A stretch of DNA of 64,000 bases from Forficula auricularia (GCA_024734495.1 JALMQS010000104.1:1116001-1180000); one strand, 5' to 3'. Shown: positions 11,428 through 22,740, counted from the stretch's first letter. Numbers and translations: made by a program. Notes: generated by a model from the sequence alone, not told the origin.

Positions 11428-11471
11428 CCATTTTAAAAAAGCTCTATGTTTTTAATTTCATCCAATTCCTG

Positions 11472-12030
11472 TTATGACTGTAAAATCAGAAATAATTAAG
11501 AAAAAAAAATCATCGCCATTTTTTGAAGCAAGTTAAACTACAATAGTAATTTACTACAAAACCATTTAAAGTTTTGATAAAAATCTTAACAATTAGGGGA
11601 GGGTGGGGTGCTTCAACTCGAAATAACTCAGAGTCTTGTATAGTATTTTTTTATCAAAATACATAAACGAAGACATAAATATGAATATGGTCTGTAGTTT
11701 CGAGAAATTTAAAGTTTTGTAAAATAAGCAAAATTTGAATTTGAATTTGTATTTGATTTTGCAAAACCGATATTTTATTAAATGTACTGTACTTTAAATG
11801 GATAAAACACAAAATATGAATGAATAATTTCTTATATTTTTGACTTAGACCACTTTCATTATTATCTACATATGTTTTAATTAATTAATTGTTGCTGGAT
11901 GACGTAATGAGTAATAAAATTCATTACTGAATCACAGCGAAGGGATAAAATCTCTTCACTAACAAACGAAATTAGAAAAATATCCTCCACTCTCAAATGA
12001 TCGTAAAATTGTTTCATTTACAAAAAAAAG
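11472..12030. other. AT-rich DNA, nothing recognised
   Basis: No gene or repeat end that I can support. Confidence 0.4.
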
Positions 12031-12370
12031 GGCGGGGTAGCAAGGGTCATAAAACTGACCGGAAGGAGAAGTGAGTTTTGATCTTGTAACTCCCTCAAGC
12101 CCACTCATACTGTGGCTCCATCAAGGGTAATAATGTAATGAAGTTTCTCTAGGGGTCTTAAAAAAGTTATTAGCACCGGGGTTACGTATCGTTGGCCAAG
12201 AGGGGGGAGTCCAGTTTTGGGGGCCATAAGGAGCACCTCCCCTTACTCGTTGGTGAAAATTACGATCCTCAGACGAGCCTTTAGGTGGTGCATTACGCGA
12301 TTGCTCTCTAGACGGAACTAAGTAGGGCTAACAACCCTTCAAGTGATGCTTTTCTTGGATACTATTCGCA
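12030..12370. other. GC-richer single-copy island
   Basis: About 340 bp of balanced composition with no ORF and no second copy in the window. Candidate conserved noncoding DNA or an unrecognised old element. Confidence 0.25.
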
Positions 12371-12532
12371 AGGAGAATATTATTTAACATCTTCACTAGT
12401 TAAATTTATCTAAAAATATTTAAATAAATTACAGGAAAACGGGGAAAACTTTTTAATGACTCTGTACGCTCTTAGTTTTTAGTTACCTTAGTAATAATAA
12501 AAATAACATACTAATAGATATTTTGACAAAAT

Positions 12533-12877
12533 AATTAATTAACGAAAATGAATTTAGGTCGAATCAAAGATTCGAATAGATCCCTATGTTTATATTGCAT
12601 GTAGGAGGGTCCTGCCCCCTCGGGAGTTGAACCTAAGCACTAGTTTGCTTTCCGGGCAACTAGTCAGACTCTTGAGACAATCACGTCCAAACATGTAACA
12701 TATACTTAACGAAAGATACAAATTTTTTGTCTTTCGTTATATGTTCCATGTTTGGAAGTGATTGTCTCAAGGGTCTGACTAGTTGCCCGGAAAGCAATCT
12801 AGTGCTTGGGTTCAACTCCAGAGGGGGCAGGACGTAAAATCTTTAATTCGACCTAAATTCATTTTCGTTAATAAATT
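12533..12877. mobile_element. Foldback element with tRNA-like arms
   Basis: Outer arms 12533-12568 and 12841-12877 are complementary, as are inner arms 12607-12710 and 12735-12835. The right inner arm contains GGTTCAACTCC, matching the B box of tRNA promoters, followed by a G-rich run. The segment from GCCCGG to the B box aligns loosely with the minus strand of 20157-20261. Probably tRNA-derived. Confidence 0.55.
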
Positions 12878-13017
12878 GATTAAATATCGCATTAATTTTT
12901 GAGAATAAATTCTTCCTTTCTCAAATAGACACTCATTTCTTTGCATAAAATAATTAATATTTGTAAATTATAATTTTTTTAATGTTCATTCTCTAAGGCT
13001 ATGATAGATAATTATTT

Positions 13018-13125
13018 TTTTTATCAAAATAGTTTCAGCTGGTTTTGAGATATTTCGAAATAACGAAGCATAAAAACACTTTTTTCGTGCACGATTACAA
13101 TACTACACCATACGCTGTATGGCGG
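13018..13125 (+). repeat. Partial copy of repeat X 3' end
   Basis: Reads ATCAAAATAGTTTCAGC, then a TTTTTTCGTGCACGATTACA-like word, then CTGTATGG, as do the ends of the copies at 49703-50670 and 55307-55917. Confidence 0.6.
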
Positions 13126-13291
13126 GCCAGGCCAACTCAAATTGCACCGCGGGCCGCATTTACAACTTAAAAATATGAATATTATATAATAATATTTAAA
13201 TAAGTTCAAATAACAATCACAGAGAGAAGATTAGTCTCAAAAACAATTTTCAAAAAAAAAAAAAACTATCCCATACTAGTATAAAGTTTTT

Positions 13292-13540
13292 TTTATGATA
13301 ATGATGAGAGAAGGAGTTACACCAAAAAGGTGAGACCCCTAAAGGCCTCGGTTGGCCCCTCCATCGTGAAAAGAAGAAGAAATAATTTTATGGGTTGGGC
13401 GGAGGTCGAAGGTATCTGTGGATACGGGTCTTAAATAGCTGAAGGTTATAAGTCGCGGGAAAGATGGTGGCAAAGAGCGAGTTCCAGTCTCTGGAGGTCA
13501 TAGGGATAAAAGAGTTGGCGAAAGCGCTTGTTCGACTTTT
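13292..13540 (-). mobile_element. 5'-truncated non-LTR retrotransposon, 3' end
   Basis: The minus strand carries the end of a reverse-transcriptase ORF (stop at 13388-13390), then a 3' UTR with CACGATGGAGGGGCC and CTTTTTGGTGTAACTCC. It ends in an A-rich stretch (T-run on plus at 13288-13294). The same 3' UTR occurs at 51545, 45755 and in the SINE at 44605, which suggests one shared LINE mobilised them. Confidence 0.75.
13388..13537 (-). pseudogene. C-terminal fragment of a LINE reverse transcriptase
   Basis: Fifty codons are open to a TAA stop and include SFIPMTSRDWNSL and LQLFKTRIHRYL. These match the typical C-terminal pattern of Jockey/CR1-like LINE polymerases, where a small domain with a conserved DWNSL motif and a final FK.R...L motif ends the protein. 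Everything upstream is missing, as expected from truncated target-primed reverse transcription. Confidence 0.7.
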
Positions 13541-13557
13541 ATCCAATTTATCCAATA

Positions 13558-13906
13558 AAGTGTGACAAAAAAGACCCGGTTAAAGTTTGGTACAACCTAA
13601 CACCAATGTATATTATCGTACCCAATTAATTTTTGTTTAATCGGATACTCCACACTTTTTTGCCCTAGAGTATGTATTATTCAATTTAATATTGCTTAAT
13701 TTATTGTGTTTTGTAGAATTTCAAACAAACGTGTCAAGCAATTGTGGAGCTTTTTCGTGTAGGGAAAACTCAGTGTGAGATTTTCCGTTTGCTCAATGTG
13801 CCTCAACTATTACTAAAGGTACATGTTATTGTTAATTTATTAAATTTCTTCTATATAATAAAATTATACTACAAAAAGTTTAACCGGGTTTTTTATTGTC
13901 ACCCTG
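13558..13906. mobile_element. Deleted Tc1/mariner-type element
   Basis: Inverted ends contain GTGACAA and ACCCGGTTAAA on the left and their complements on the right, flanked by TA (13556-13557 and 13907-13908). The interior keeps a short transposase-like stretch. About 350 bp long, so it cannot move by itself. Confidence 0.7.
13720..13820 (+). pseudogene. Fragment of mariner-type transposase N-terminal domain
   Basis: One plus frame reads CQAIVELFRVGKTQCEIFRL followed by LNVPQ, the usual first helix-turn-helix of Tc1/mariner transposases. It follows a possible intron acceptor (TTTTGTAG). The rest of the transposase is deleted. Confidence 0.55.
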
Positions 13907-13909
13907 TAT

Positions 13910-15100
13910 AAAGAAATCATATATTTATTTTTTATAGTATCTTGATTTTTCTTTCTTTATATAATGAAGATATATTTCATTAACGATATATTGATTGATT
14001 GCTCGCCAATTATTACAAATCAATAATATACTAGTTAAATTACATACATTATTCATTTATTAGATTTGCCTATACAAAAAAATGACAATATTTACATAAA
14101 TAAATATCAACGTTTAGATTTATTTATTTATTTATATAATTTTACTTTGATATTCTTTGGTATACATTCTTGAAGTATGAGACAGTCCTATTCTTTTAAT
14201 ATCTCATATTTAATTCATTTGTATTAATATACAATATGTAAGCGACGTGAGTTAAAAAAAATTCGAACAGGAATAAATTAAGAAACTTTTATCTACATAT
14301 ATATACATAGAGAGATATTTGAAATGAAGAGGAAGCTTAAGAAGATGAAGTGGGAAATTAATAAGAGCAGATATTGAGATCATTGGATGAGCAATCAGAA
14401 AGATTATACAATTGGGTTGATGATTCAGTGGTGAAAAATTTCGCAACGCGGAAGAAAATTTGGCTAATTTATTTGATACTACTCTAGCCCAATGAATTCT
14501 GAGGAGCGTCGTAGTATGTTAGTTTTGGTGCCAAAATGATTGTATTTCTCAAAAAAAAAAAAAGAAATACAATGAAACCCCTCAAATCCGAACCCCGGAA
14601 ATCCTAACGCAAAAAAGAGAAACTTATTTATTTAGTCATAAAACAATTATGTGTAAATTCTACATTATAACCTTATTTTACATAATTTGTTGAAAAATTA
14701 AAAAAGAAGTACAGTTAGCATACCTAACAAAGTATAAATGTGTCTACATACTTGTCATCCAGGATTGAAAAACGGTAAAAGTTGGTTATTGAAATTCTTT
14801 AGATTAATCACTTTGCAAAAACAATGAAATAATAATAGAAACACACAAAATATCACTTAATCTTTCACTTAATCTCAGTTATCTTCAATTGTCGATGCCG
14901 CTTTCGGCTAATCCGAATAGGCTGCAGCCCCAATTAGTTCGGATTTGAGATTTGAACTTTTTAGCTTCAAAAATATCAAACATTTTTCTATCAAGTTTCA
15001 ACATTTTAGCTTAAACTCTTTGTTGACGAAAGATTGACAATCTTTCATATTTCAAGGATTACTTGTCACAAAATGGAAATAAATTAAATAATTTCGATAC
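13910..15100. other. AT-rich DNA, nothing recognised
   Basis: Contains A-runs and short chance ORFs. No exon or transposon end that I can support. Confidence 0.4.
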
Positions 15101-15107
15101 ATTGATA

Positions 15108-15430
15108 AGTGATGGAAAGGCAGCCCAAGGATAGTGAAAAAATTCTCTCTATTAAAATAGATTTATTGGATATTCACTTTTTCATCAATCAAAAATCAAC
15201 GTTTCGGAGGATTTCTCCCCCCTTCTTCAGGGTTTAAAGGGGGTCATTGAGGTAAAAATACAAGATATTTTTCCCTTCTCTCTTCTAGCAGTGCTCGAAA
15301 TTTGTCCTTTCTCAATTCATCAATAGAATTTTTAAAGAATGGATTTTTTTCCCTTACCTTACTTACTTGGACTGCCTTTTCATCACTTATCAATTAAAAT
15401 TTCTACCAGTCCGCCTCTCTCTGAAGAGAA
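15108..15430 (-). mobile_element. Hammerhead element (family A)
   Basis: Bounded by GATAAGTGATGGAAAGGCAG and its diverged inverted copy near 15365-15395, followed by AATTTCTACCAGTCCGCCTC as in 23056-23332. A minus-strand core lies at 15203-15243. No ORF. Confidence 0.6.
15203..15243 (-). ncRNA. Hammerhead-like core (family A, diverged)
   Basis: Minus strand: CTGAAGA, extra A, a G-rich strand and ATCCTCC giving an imperfect stem II, then GAAACGTT. Compared with 23159-23201, stem I is reduced to about one pair, so cleavage is less likely. Confidence 0.45.
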
Positions 15431-15483
15431 CATTTCTCCTAATATATTTCGATAAATTATTTGTATTTATTTATTTATTAGGC

Positions 15484-15518
15484 ATTTTTGGTCACCACTA
15501 GTTGACCATCTTCAGGAG
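15484..15518 (-). ncRNA. Hammerhead-like core (family F)
   Basis: Minus strand: CTGAAGA, extra T, perfect stem II GGTCA/TGACC, but GAAAC has become AAAAA. Structure kept, catalytic 3' core lost. Confidence 0.4.
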
Positions 15519-15559
15519 TAGAAATTAAAAGTATCAAACTTTCAGATATATTGAATTAA

Positions 15560-16150
15560 GGTTGCTCGGACAGTACCTGCAAGTCAAAATAAAATATAAA
15601 TTTTTTTAGACTAAAATTAAAATTTTTACCACATAAATTAATTATTTTAATTTAGATGTTAGCTAACATCACATTTAATCGGAAATAATTTAATTAATAA
15701 ACATAATAAATAAATGTCTTTTGACTCGAGTCACGTGATTTATTTATTTTTAAGTGAATCGGATATTTTCGATCATTTAGATTTGAATATTTACAAAACC
15801 CTGGGTGAGAAAGTTTTTTTTTTTAATGTTACCTACGATAAAAAGAAAAGTTTTTTGTTTTTTCTCATCATACGATTTGGCTAGATTAATCGAAATACAT
15901 ATATGCTTTCAGCCAGCATTCTATATTCACTACATGTTAAAAGTCAGATTTTTAATAATTAATTACACGAAAACACTTGGTTAGATTTTTTTCAAAAAAT
16001 TATTTTATACGTATTTTTTATCGATTAATAACATTAAAAATTCAGATTTTTAATCCAACATTGCCTTAATGTCCAAGCAACCTTAAGTATATAGCACTAA
16101 TTATATTCATACAGTCATAATATTATTATAATTAATAATAATTTCTATGA
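15560..16150. other. AT-rich DNA, nothing recognised
   Basis: No supported feature. Confidence 0.4.
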
Positions 16151-16159
16151 TTTATTCAA

Positions 16160-16200
16160 GTACTGCTGAAGATGATTAACCAGTGTGAGCGAAACGTTCT
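16160..16200 (+). ncRNA. Hammerhead-like core (family F)
   Basis: CTGAAGA (16166-16172), extra T, GATTAACCAGTGTGAGC as a poorly paired stem II region, then GAAACGTT with palindromic AACGTT. Likely a diverged relative of the GGTCA/TGACC copies. Confidence 0.35.
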
Positions 16201-16204
16201 AGGG

Positions 16205-17460
16205 AGTTCTTCACATGAATAAAAAAAAATTATCGAGATTATTAAATTTATTTCAATCAAATGACAAATAACCCTTGAAATTTGAAGAATATAAACTAAA
16301 TAGTCAATTAAAAGTTATAATTTTTTAAAAACTGTCAATTCACCTCAATTTGCAGAAAACGTTCCAAATCTTTAAAATAATAACGCAAAGTTATAGAAAG
16401 TTTGTTTTGGTGCCAAAATGTTTTTTTTTTTTATTTCTTAAATGAAAAACAGAGTAGATTTTTGCTTATATGGATGAAAAAACCAGAAAAACCAACAATA
16501 AATTAGACTTTTGTGGTGTATGAGCTGAACAGGTCTATAGTATATAGTTCTAATTTATAATTGACAGAAATCAAGTTTCTTAAGCAAAAAACAGTAGGAT
16601 GAAGAGGGATTTTCTTTTCTTTTTTTTTAAATAGGTATATCAATATAGAAAATAGATAGAAAGTTCAAAAAATTCACTGATTTAATGAATAATTAAATCA
16701 ATTTGTATCATTTGATTAAAATACAAACTTATAGATAAACATCGAGAGCGATTTCTTAAACAAGATTTTCTTGATTTAAAATTCTAATCTATTTTTATCA
16801 TATATTTTTTTCATTTATACCTATATATAATAATTTATTACATATCAGTTGCCACTGATAGATAATTTGCAAAATAGGTTATTATTTCTTTATTTATTTA
16901 TTCACTTTTTTTACTCATTTGTATAAATAAATTATATTAAATGTTTTAAGGCAACAGATGAAAAAAAATTAATAAAAAAAAAAAAATTATATTATATCGT
17001 CTGAGACCATTTCCCTTCATTCTGAATGACAATTAAGCTAATTGATTATGGCAGTTATTTATTTCAACAAATATTTCTTACGGATCCGGTTTGTGATAAA
17101 AAAAAAAAATAATAAAATCAAATAAAAATATATATATTAAATAATACATATTTCAAAACAGTCATTATTTTCTAATCTAAGTATCGTTTTATGGATTACC
17201 ATATATGAATATAGTATAGTAATACAGTAAATAGTTTAATGTTAATCGATTTAGTTTAATTAAAAATATTCAATGCATATTTTTTATTTAGAAAAATTAA
17301 AAAAATAGCCGAAAGGGCGGCGTCAGAGGTCCGTTCAGAGATCCTCCCCATTCGAAAATGTACAGAAGGAATTTTCAAATGAACTAAAATCAATTACAAC
17401 GCGAGTGCGATTAAGTGGACTGTAATAAGACAAGTCTATATATAATATAAAATAAGTATA
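16205..17460. other. AT-rich DNA with A/T runs
   Basis: Long T and A runs near 16420, 16620, 16975 and 17100. No supported gene. A 74-codon minus ORF at 17335-17559 overlaps a dispersed repeat and looks like chance. Confidence 0.4.
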
Positions 17461-17463
17461 AGT

Positions 17464-17555
17464 ACCTGGAACACCGAGCGATGCTCTGTAATTTTTTGGT
17501 TCAGTTAAAAGCGATATATTAATATTATTTTTAATTTTAAATTGAGGTAAAAAGA
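17464..17555 (+). repeat. Dispersed repeat R (ACCGAGCGATGCTC type)
   Basis: Begins ACCTGGAACACCGAGCGATG and continues CAGTTAAAAGC, then TATATTAATATTATTT. Related copies are at 58740-58925 and 61313-61405 (plus) and 41990-42230 (minus). The word GAGCGATGCTC is a near-palindrome. Confidence 0.65.
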
Positions 17556-17609
17556 TCAATTTTTAATCTCAGCCAAAATAAAATAAAATTGAAATAAAAT
17601 TTAATTTAT

Positions 17610-17790
17610 ATTTTTAGCAAGGTTTACACCAGCTATGGCCATCAACAAGACGTATCATACACTGGCCACAAAGCTTTAAATGTAATTGCATTTAAAAATA
17701 ATATTAATATACACCGAAGTTCTTTCGTTGACCCTTTTAACCCTGAAGAAGGAACAATCCTTCGAAGTGTCTAATCTTTTAAGAGAATGA
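17610..17790 (+). mobile_element. Family A hammerhead element fragment
   Basis: TTGACCCTTTTAACCCTGAAGAAGG-like sequence (about 17730-17756) matches the region just upstream of family A cores at 15203, 23159 and 48236. The core itself is damaged: CTGAAGAAGGA, ACAA, TCC, then TTCGAAGTGTC with two extra bases. Confidence 0.4.
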
Positions 17791-17799
17791 AATTGATAT

Positions 17800-18170
17800 T
17801 CTAATAAATTATTTATAGAAAAATAGCTTTAATTAAATTGGCAAATTCTAATATATAATAATATTTGTAATGATCTATTAGTGAAATTTAAAATAAAAAA
17901 ACCAATTAATTTTATTAAAAGAAAATTGAAAAAAATGTAATTATAAATTATTATTCAAACGACCACCTGTGAATAATTATTTGAATTAACAAAAAAACCC
18001 ATCAAAAATAACTTAACCGAAGTCATGAGGCCGTGACAGATCGAATTGTCAACAGAAAAACCCCCAAAATCCATGAATTTAATCCAAATCATTAGAGCCG
18101 TTTTCGAGAACCCGATTCTATTTATATATATACAAGAATTTATCATTTAATCTAATAAGAGTTACATCTC
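17800..18170. other. AT-rich DNA, nothing recognised
   Basis: No supported feature. Confidence 0.4.
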
Positions 18171-18173
18171 TAA

Positions 18174-18245
18174 TCCCATATGGTCTAGTGGTTAGGACAG
18201 CTGGCTTTAACCCAGCAGGCCCGGGTTCGATCCCCGGCATGGGAA
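18174..18245 (+). tRNA. tRNA-Glu-like gene with anticodon TTA
   Basis: 72 bases fold as a tRNA: acceptor TCCCATA/CATGGGA, D arm with GGTCTAGTGGTTAGGAC, anticodon stem GCTGG/CCAGC, T arm CGGG..TTCGATC..CCGG and discriminator A. It is nearly the same as the tRNA-Glu(TTC) genes at 34053 and 36879. The anticodon loop reads CTTTAAC, so the anticodon (18207-18209) is TTA, which would read UAA stop codons. One acceptor pair (A7-C66) is mismatched. A T-run for Pol III termination follows. It may be an ochre-suppressor-like gene or simply a pseudogene. Confidence 0.8.
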
Positions 18246-18259
18246 ATTTTTTTATATAA

Positions 18260-20155
18260 GCCATAACCAATGTATGGCATTAGGTATTCATGCCATGAAT
18301 AGCGAAAAATCTCATTTGAAATTTCATTGAATATATAATATGAACATTTTTGGATAGGTTCTTGATGAGTGTGTGTGTTCCTCAATCAAGAGTTAATTAC
18401 CTCACACCTAATCTCAACTTCCTAAGTTTATGGGATCGGATGATTTCAATATGTCAAAGCAGCTGTTTGTAAGAATATTTATTTAGACATATTTAATCTA
18501 GAAATGAGTTTTTAAACAGACTCCTAAAATATTTTTAGGCAAGTACCAATATATTTTTGTCAATGCCTTGCCAGGATTATTTAGAGTTAGATAAGATTTG
18601 TATTAGGTTAGGTAGGTTCCATGTGGAGTAATTAGTTTTGTTTAGTGTTGCCTGCGAGCTAGATAACATAGTGTGAAGACCACGTTTATTTTGAATATTA
18701 TATGAGCTGTTCCCTGGTTGTCTACCTACAGTATATTCTCGCTCTCATGTTGGTCTCACTTTTTTATTGTTATAAAATAAAATTGGCTAAGGTATGGGTC
18801 TTTGGATCACTGAGGAAAGTAACTAGAACGAAAATTCGCAGCTTATTTTCTTTAGTAAACCTCTTCAGTTGTGCTCTTAGTGGAACTGAATAGAGTCAAA
18901 CAAGCTTACAGGATGACTACTATTCATACATAAGAACTTGAAATTAGGCAAGTAGTTAGGGTTTGAAATATTTTTGAGGTATTTCCCTTTCCCTCGAACA
19001 AAAAGTACTGATGAATAATACACTTTGTAGACCCCATTTAGCGTCGTCATCCTGTTAGATAGGTCTTTAGAATCCTATTAATAATGCGTTTATCTAATTA
19101 TTATTATTTATTAAACTGCTTAATTGCCCAGTTTGAATCTATAAAGATACCTTAAAAAATGTCATTCCCCCCATTATAACTTTTCTAAATATTTAAAACG
19201 AGCTTTTCGTGCGTGCCTTCGGCACCCCCTTGAAGCTCGGCTCTCCGGGCTGGTGCCCTGGTGGGCGGCGTCTCGGTCCAAAAATGTTATTCCTCTTCAA
19301 AAACCACACTCCAAATGTATACCTGTAAACTCCCGAAAATACATAGTCTTTAAAAGTTTCGCCTCATTTTCGTCCTGACACAGCTACAGAAATGAGGCTC
19401 TAGATATAAATCTGGAAGTATTTTTTTTTCTATAATCTACAGCATTGTGATATTTTTAAAATTTGGGATCGATAATCGATATAAGGCTCCAAATATTTAA
19501 AAGAGATCAGGTGTTGTTTGTATGAAAGGCTGCTCCATCCAGTATTGCCATGAGAAACTCATATGGGCATGCGTGTCTTAAGTCGTTCAATTTTGTAAAA
19601 AATAAGAATAACAAAATTTAGATTTTTTTAAAAATTATAAAAAAGTGGCAAATTATTAAAAAATAAACAAATAATATATAAAATATAAATCAAATAGTAA
19701 TTTCTTCTTCTGTGCACAAAGATTAGCGAATTGAATATTTAATTTTTGAGTGGTGAAGGGGGGGCATTAATATATATAATGTTTCTTAATTTAAAATCAA
19801 TTGGAGTCTTTCATTTCAAAATTCGAGTTAAAATTACAATTATATTTCAAATTTGCCTCGACTTATCTCGACTCAAAACACAAATATACCGACGGCATCA
19901 GCACCCTTGTCGGCATCATTAGGTCAGCGTTGCTGCAAATTAATCTGGACTTCTTATTATATATTCTTGGTAAATTCATGAATTCAGCTTATGGTGAAGA
20001 ATTCAGAGGAAATTATTTTTGTTTGTATTTTGTATGACGGTTAAAATATAAACACGTAATCCTTGGAATCCTAGGCCTATAAAACTGAAGAAAGTTCAAA
20101 AGAAAGCACACAAGATTGTCAATCACTGAATCCGAAGTTGTAGAGATGATTTTTG
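18260..20155. other. Mostly AT-rich DNA with one GC-rich stretch
   Basis: A GC-rich segment at about 19198-19282 includes GTGCCTTCGGCACC and further hairpin-forming words. The ORF at 18702-18893 and the ORF at 19801-20037 have no recognisable domains. Nothing else is supported. Confidence 0.35.
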
Positions 20156-20156
20156 T

Positions 20157-20261
20157 TATATGTCAAAGAGGTTATTTTCACCCCATCCGGAATTGAACCC
20201 GAGTGGCGAATGATATCCGGACCATTGTTTTAAATCTCAAGACGAACCGGTTTGACATATA
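20157..20261 (-). repeat. Short inverted-ended element with tRNA-like B box
   Basis: Ends are TATATGTCAAA and TTTGACATATA. The minus strand contains CGGGTTCAATTCC, a good B-box/T-arm match, and a CCGGATATCATTCG segment that aligns loosely with the arm of 12533-12877. Probably a tRNA-derived non-autonomous repeat. Confidence 0.5.
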
Positions 20262-20805
20262 CTTATATAAACTGAAGGTTTTCTACATTTGATTCAATCG
20301 CGAATCTAATGTAGGGAATTTTTGTCAAATATTGAGTGAAAATAATATTTGATCTTATATATTTCTAACTTGAAATAATGATATTAAATAAATTTTAATT
20401 TTCCTCATTAATATATCAAAGAATAATTGATACGTCAACGAGAATTATTTTGACCGCGCTGATTTGAAAAAGGATATTTTTATCTCACGAGACTACTGCG
20501 GATTACGCTATTGGAGTCTGCGGAGTATTAAGTCTGGACCAAGAGAGAAAAAGATGTGATCCACTTAGCTACAATCCACCGTCATTTCGCGTATAGCCCG
20601 CTAGACATTCGGATGGATCACCAATATATATACTTATATACTTATATAACATCGCGCGTTAAACTGTTTTATTCAAAGATATTCATCACTAAAAATTTCG
20701 TGATCAAAAATGATTCTAAATCTAAATATACAGTCAAACGATATAATATATTAAATATAATTTTTCGAAGATTTTGATTAATGAAATTTTCAAAAATCGC
20801 AGGGT
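20262..20805. other. AT-rich DNA, nothing recognised
   Basis: A 73-codon ORF at 20556-20777 lacks recognisable features. Confidence 0.35.
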
Positions 20806-20807
20806 AA

Positions 20808-21325
20808 TTGAAGCGGCCGTCCATAAATTACGCCACATAGTAAGGGGGGAGGGGGCATATCAGACTTGTGACAAAATGTGACAGAGGGGCCCGGGGATCT
20901 TGAAAATTGTGATGTCACAAAAGTCAAATTAAAACATTAAAATTTTTTTCAAATATATGTTTTAGATTTCAGGTTATTATGGTATTATCCCAACGTGAAA
21001 ATGTTGGTAAAATAAATAGAGACAAAAAATTGTAAGCAAGAAATTTTTAGCAAAAACACTTTTTATTTTAATTAAGGAATCATTCCCTGAAGATGGTTGT
21101 TTTCTTACAAATATTTTATTATGATTTTTTCAACAAAGACTAATGTTTTTAAGATAATGGGTTAAAATTTCAACAATTATTAAATTATAGGGTATAACAG
21201 TGATATTGCGATGTCACAAGACAGGGGGGCTCAATGAAAATGTGACAGAATATGACACATGGGAAGGTGGGGGGGTTCTAAAATCCTTGAAATTCGTGTG
21301 ACGTAATTTATGGGCGGCCCCTAAT
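20808..21325. mobile_element. MITE with long inverted ends, about 515 bp
   Basis: The left end contains CCGTCCATAAATTACGCCAC and the right end the complement of CCGCCCATAAATTACGTCAC. The similarity continues inward for about 110 bp, including CTGTCACATTTT and TGATGTCAC words. No ORF. Superfamily not assigned and no confident target duplication. A truncated CTGAAGATGG word sits inside at about 21090. Confidence 0.65.
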
Positions 21326-21479
21326 GGCTATTTCGGATTTGAATATAAAAAAGTTCATTTTTTGAATAACACAGACAGACAGCTTTTCTTAACTAATTTA
21401 TATCTATTTATTGTTAAATTAAATATAAAAAAAATATATATAAGAATTCAAAATTACTGAAGTAATTGATAGAGATTTT

Positions 21480-21700
21480 CTTTAGGAGACGGACTGGTAT
21501 AAATATGCAATTGGATGTTGATGAAAGCAGTCCACGGTGGTTGTAAAAAATAAGACTATAGAGGTTTTATTATTTTACATTTATTTGTTAAACCGACGTT
21601 TCGGAGATTTATTCTCTCCTTCTTCAGGGTCTATATAATTGAGGGGAAGACGAACATTAATTAGTATTGGGATTTTCACAAATCATTCATAATATAAAAA
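21480..21700 (-). mobile_element. Hammerhead element (family A)
   Basis: Starts near GGAGACGGACTGGTA, the complement of the family A end, and contains a well-preserved minus core at 21591-21631. The second end is not clear. Confidence 0.55.
21591..21631 (-). ncRNA. Hammerhead-like ribozyme candidate (family A)
   Basis: Minus strand: GACC, CTGAAGA, extra A, stem II GGAGA/TCTCC (perfect, loop GAATAAA), GAAAC, GTC, GGTT. Stem I pairs ACC with GGT plus a G-T pair. Stem III is loopless ACGT. All classical core bases are present except for the inserted A. Confidence 0.6.
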
Positions 21701-22330
21701 CAATATACACAAAACAAAAATAATAATCATAAATCTACTTACAACAAAAAGTCAATGAAAGTAGTTCAAAAAATAGTTACTTTCTGTCTCCTTTGACAAT
21801 GCCAAAAAAACATTATAAAAATTCTTTTTCATCTCGAATAGAAAACAAAGTAAAAAGCAATTGATGATCCATATGTTAATGAGATATATATAAATGAATG
21901 AATGTATAACATGTCCCCACCAATCATTGGATGCGCAGAATATCGTTGCGCATATCGGTATAGTTGTTGGTTTTTTTTTTAAAAATTATATTACAATTAT
22001 TTACAAATTTATAAATATGGTCATTATCAGTCCCAAAATTTTTACAAAATATATACAAAGTTCTTTTATTTTTTTTTTTTTTTCCTTTCAAAAAACATAG
22101 TTCGGAACGTCATTAATATATTTACATATTATTAATATTTTTTTTTTTTTTTTAATTAAATTCGTCACAGGAGTTTTAAATTATTAATCAAGCCATCCCA
22201 GCAAATACTCACTACTGAAGTAATTTAGGATATAGGTAATAACGAATCCTTAAATCAAAAAGTAACAAAACAAAAGAAAAAACAATTTTATGGAACGTTC
22301 TTTTATTAAATGTTATTTAAAATACGATGT
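21700..22330. other. AT-rich DNA with long T-runs
   Basis: T-runs near 21970, 22070 and 22140. No supported gene. Confidence 0.4.
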
Positions 22331-22740
22331 TCTCTCTTGCTCGGATCAATTAAGATAAGCATCTCGAATGGTCCAGGTGTCTATGAACAGAGGAGGAGAC
22401 TTGCTTATTCTTTCTCTTTCGTTTTAATTGCTTCCTAATCGCAATCGTATCTCAGCAAATGCGCAGACAATAAAAAAAAACACATTTTCAGCTCACAAGT
22501 GTTTTTCTTAATCCAGTATATAAATTTGATAAACATCGGATGAGACAGAAAAAGAACCGATAAATGTTGTCAAGTGGTGTTTCGGGTGTGGTTTTCCATT
22601 CACTGAAGAATTGCCGAGTGTTTAACACCCAGGCGAATTTATTGACTCATCGGCCCCTTTCTCTCTTTTAATTCAAAGCTGCTGCATGACAATTGATGAT
22701 GACAATAATATGGTAATCATCATCAACCACGAATTGTTAA
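22330..22740. other. GC-richer single-copy island
   Basis: No second copy in the window and no long ORF. Contains direct GATCAATTAAGAT, CAATTGATGATGACAATAAT and similar homeodomain-like words. Candidate regulatory DNA only. Confidence 0.25.

Larger units (their letters stand above)
11225..11471. mobile_element. Twin-hammerhead foldback element (family C)
   Basis: Near-perfect inverted arms from about 11225 to 11471, sharing AATTGGATAAAATTAAAAAC and its complement. Each arm carries a complete hammerhead-like core: minus 11262-11301 and plus 11388-11427. Between them lies a further inverted pair around CAAAAAACAATTTTA. No ORF. Transcription from either strand would contain one sense and one antisense core. 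Confidence 0.7.

Noticed and set aside
21085..21110. Hammerhead core at CCCTGAAGATGGTTG
   Set aside because: No matching 3' strand or GAAA downstream; a truncated remnant at best.
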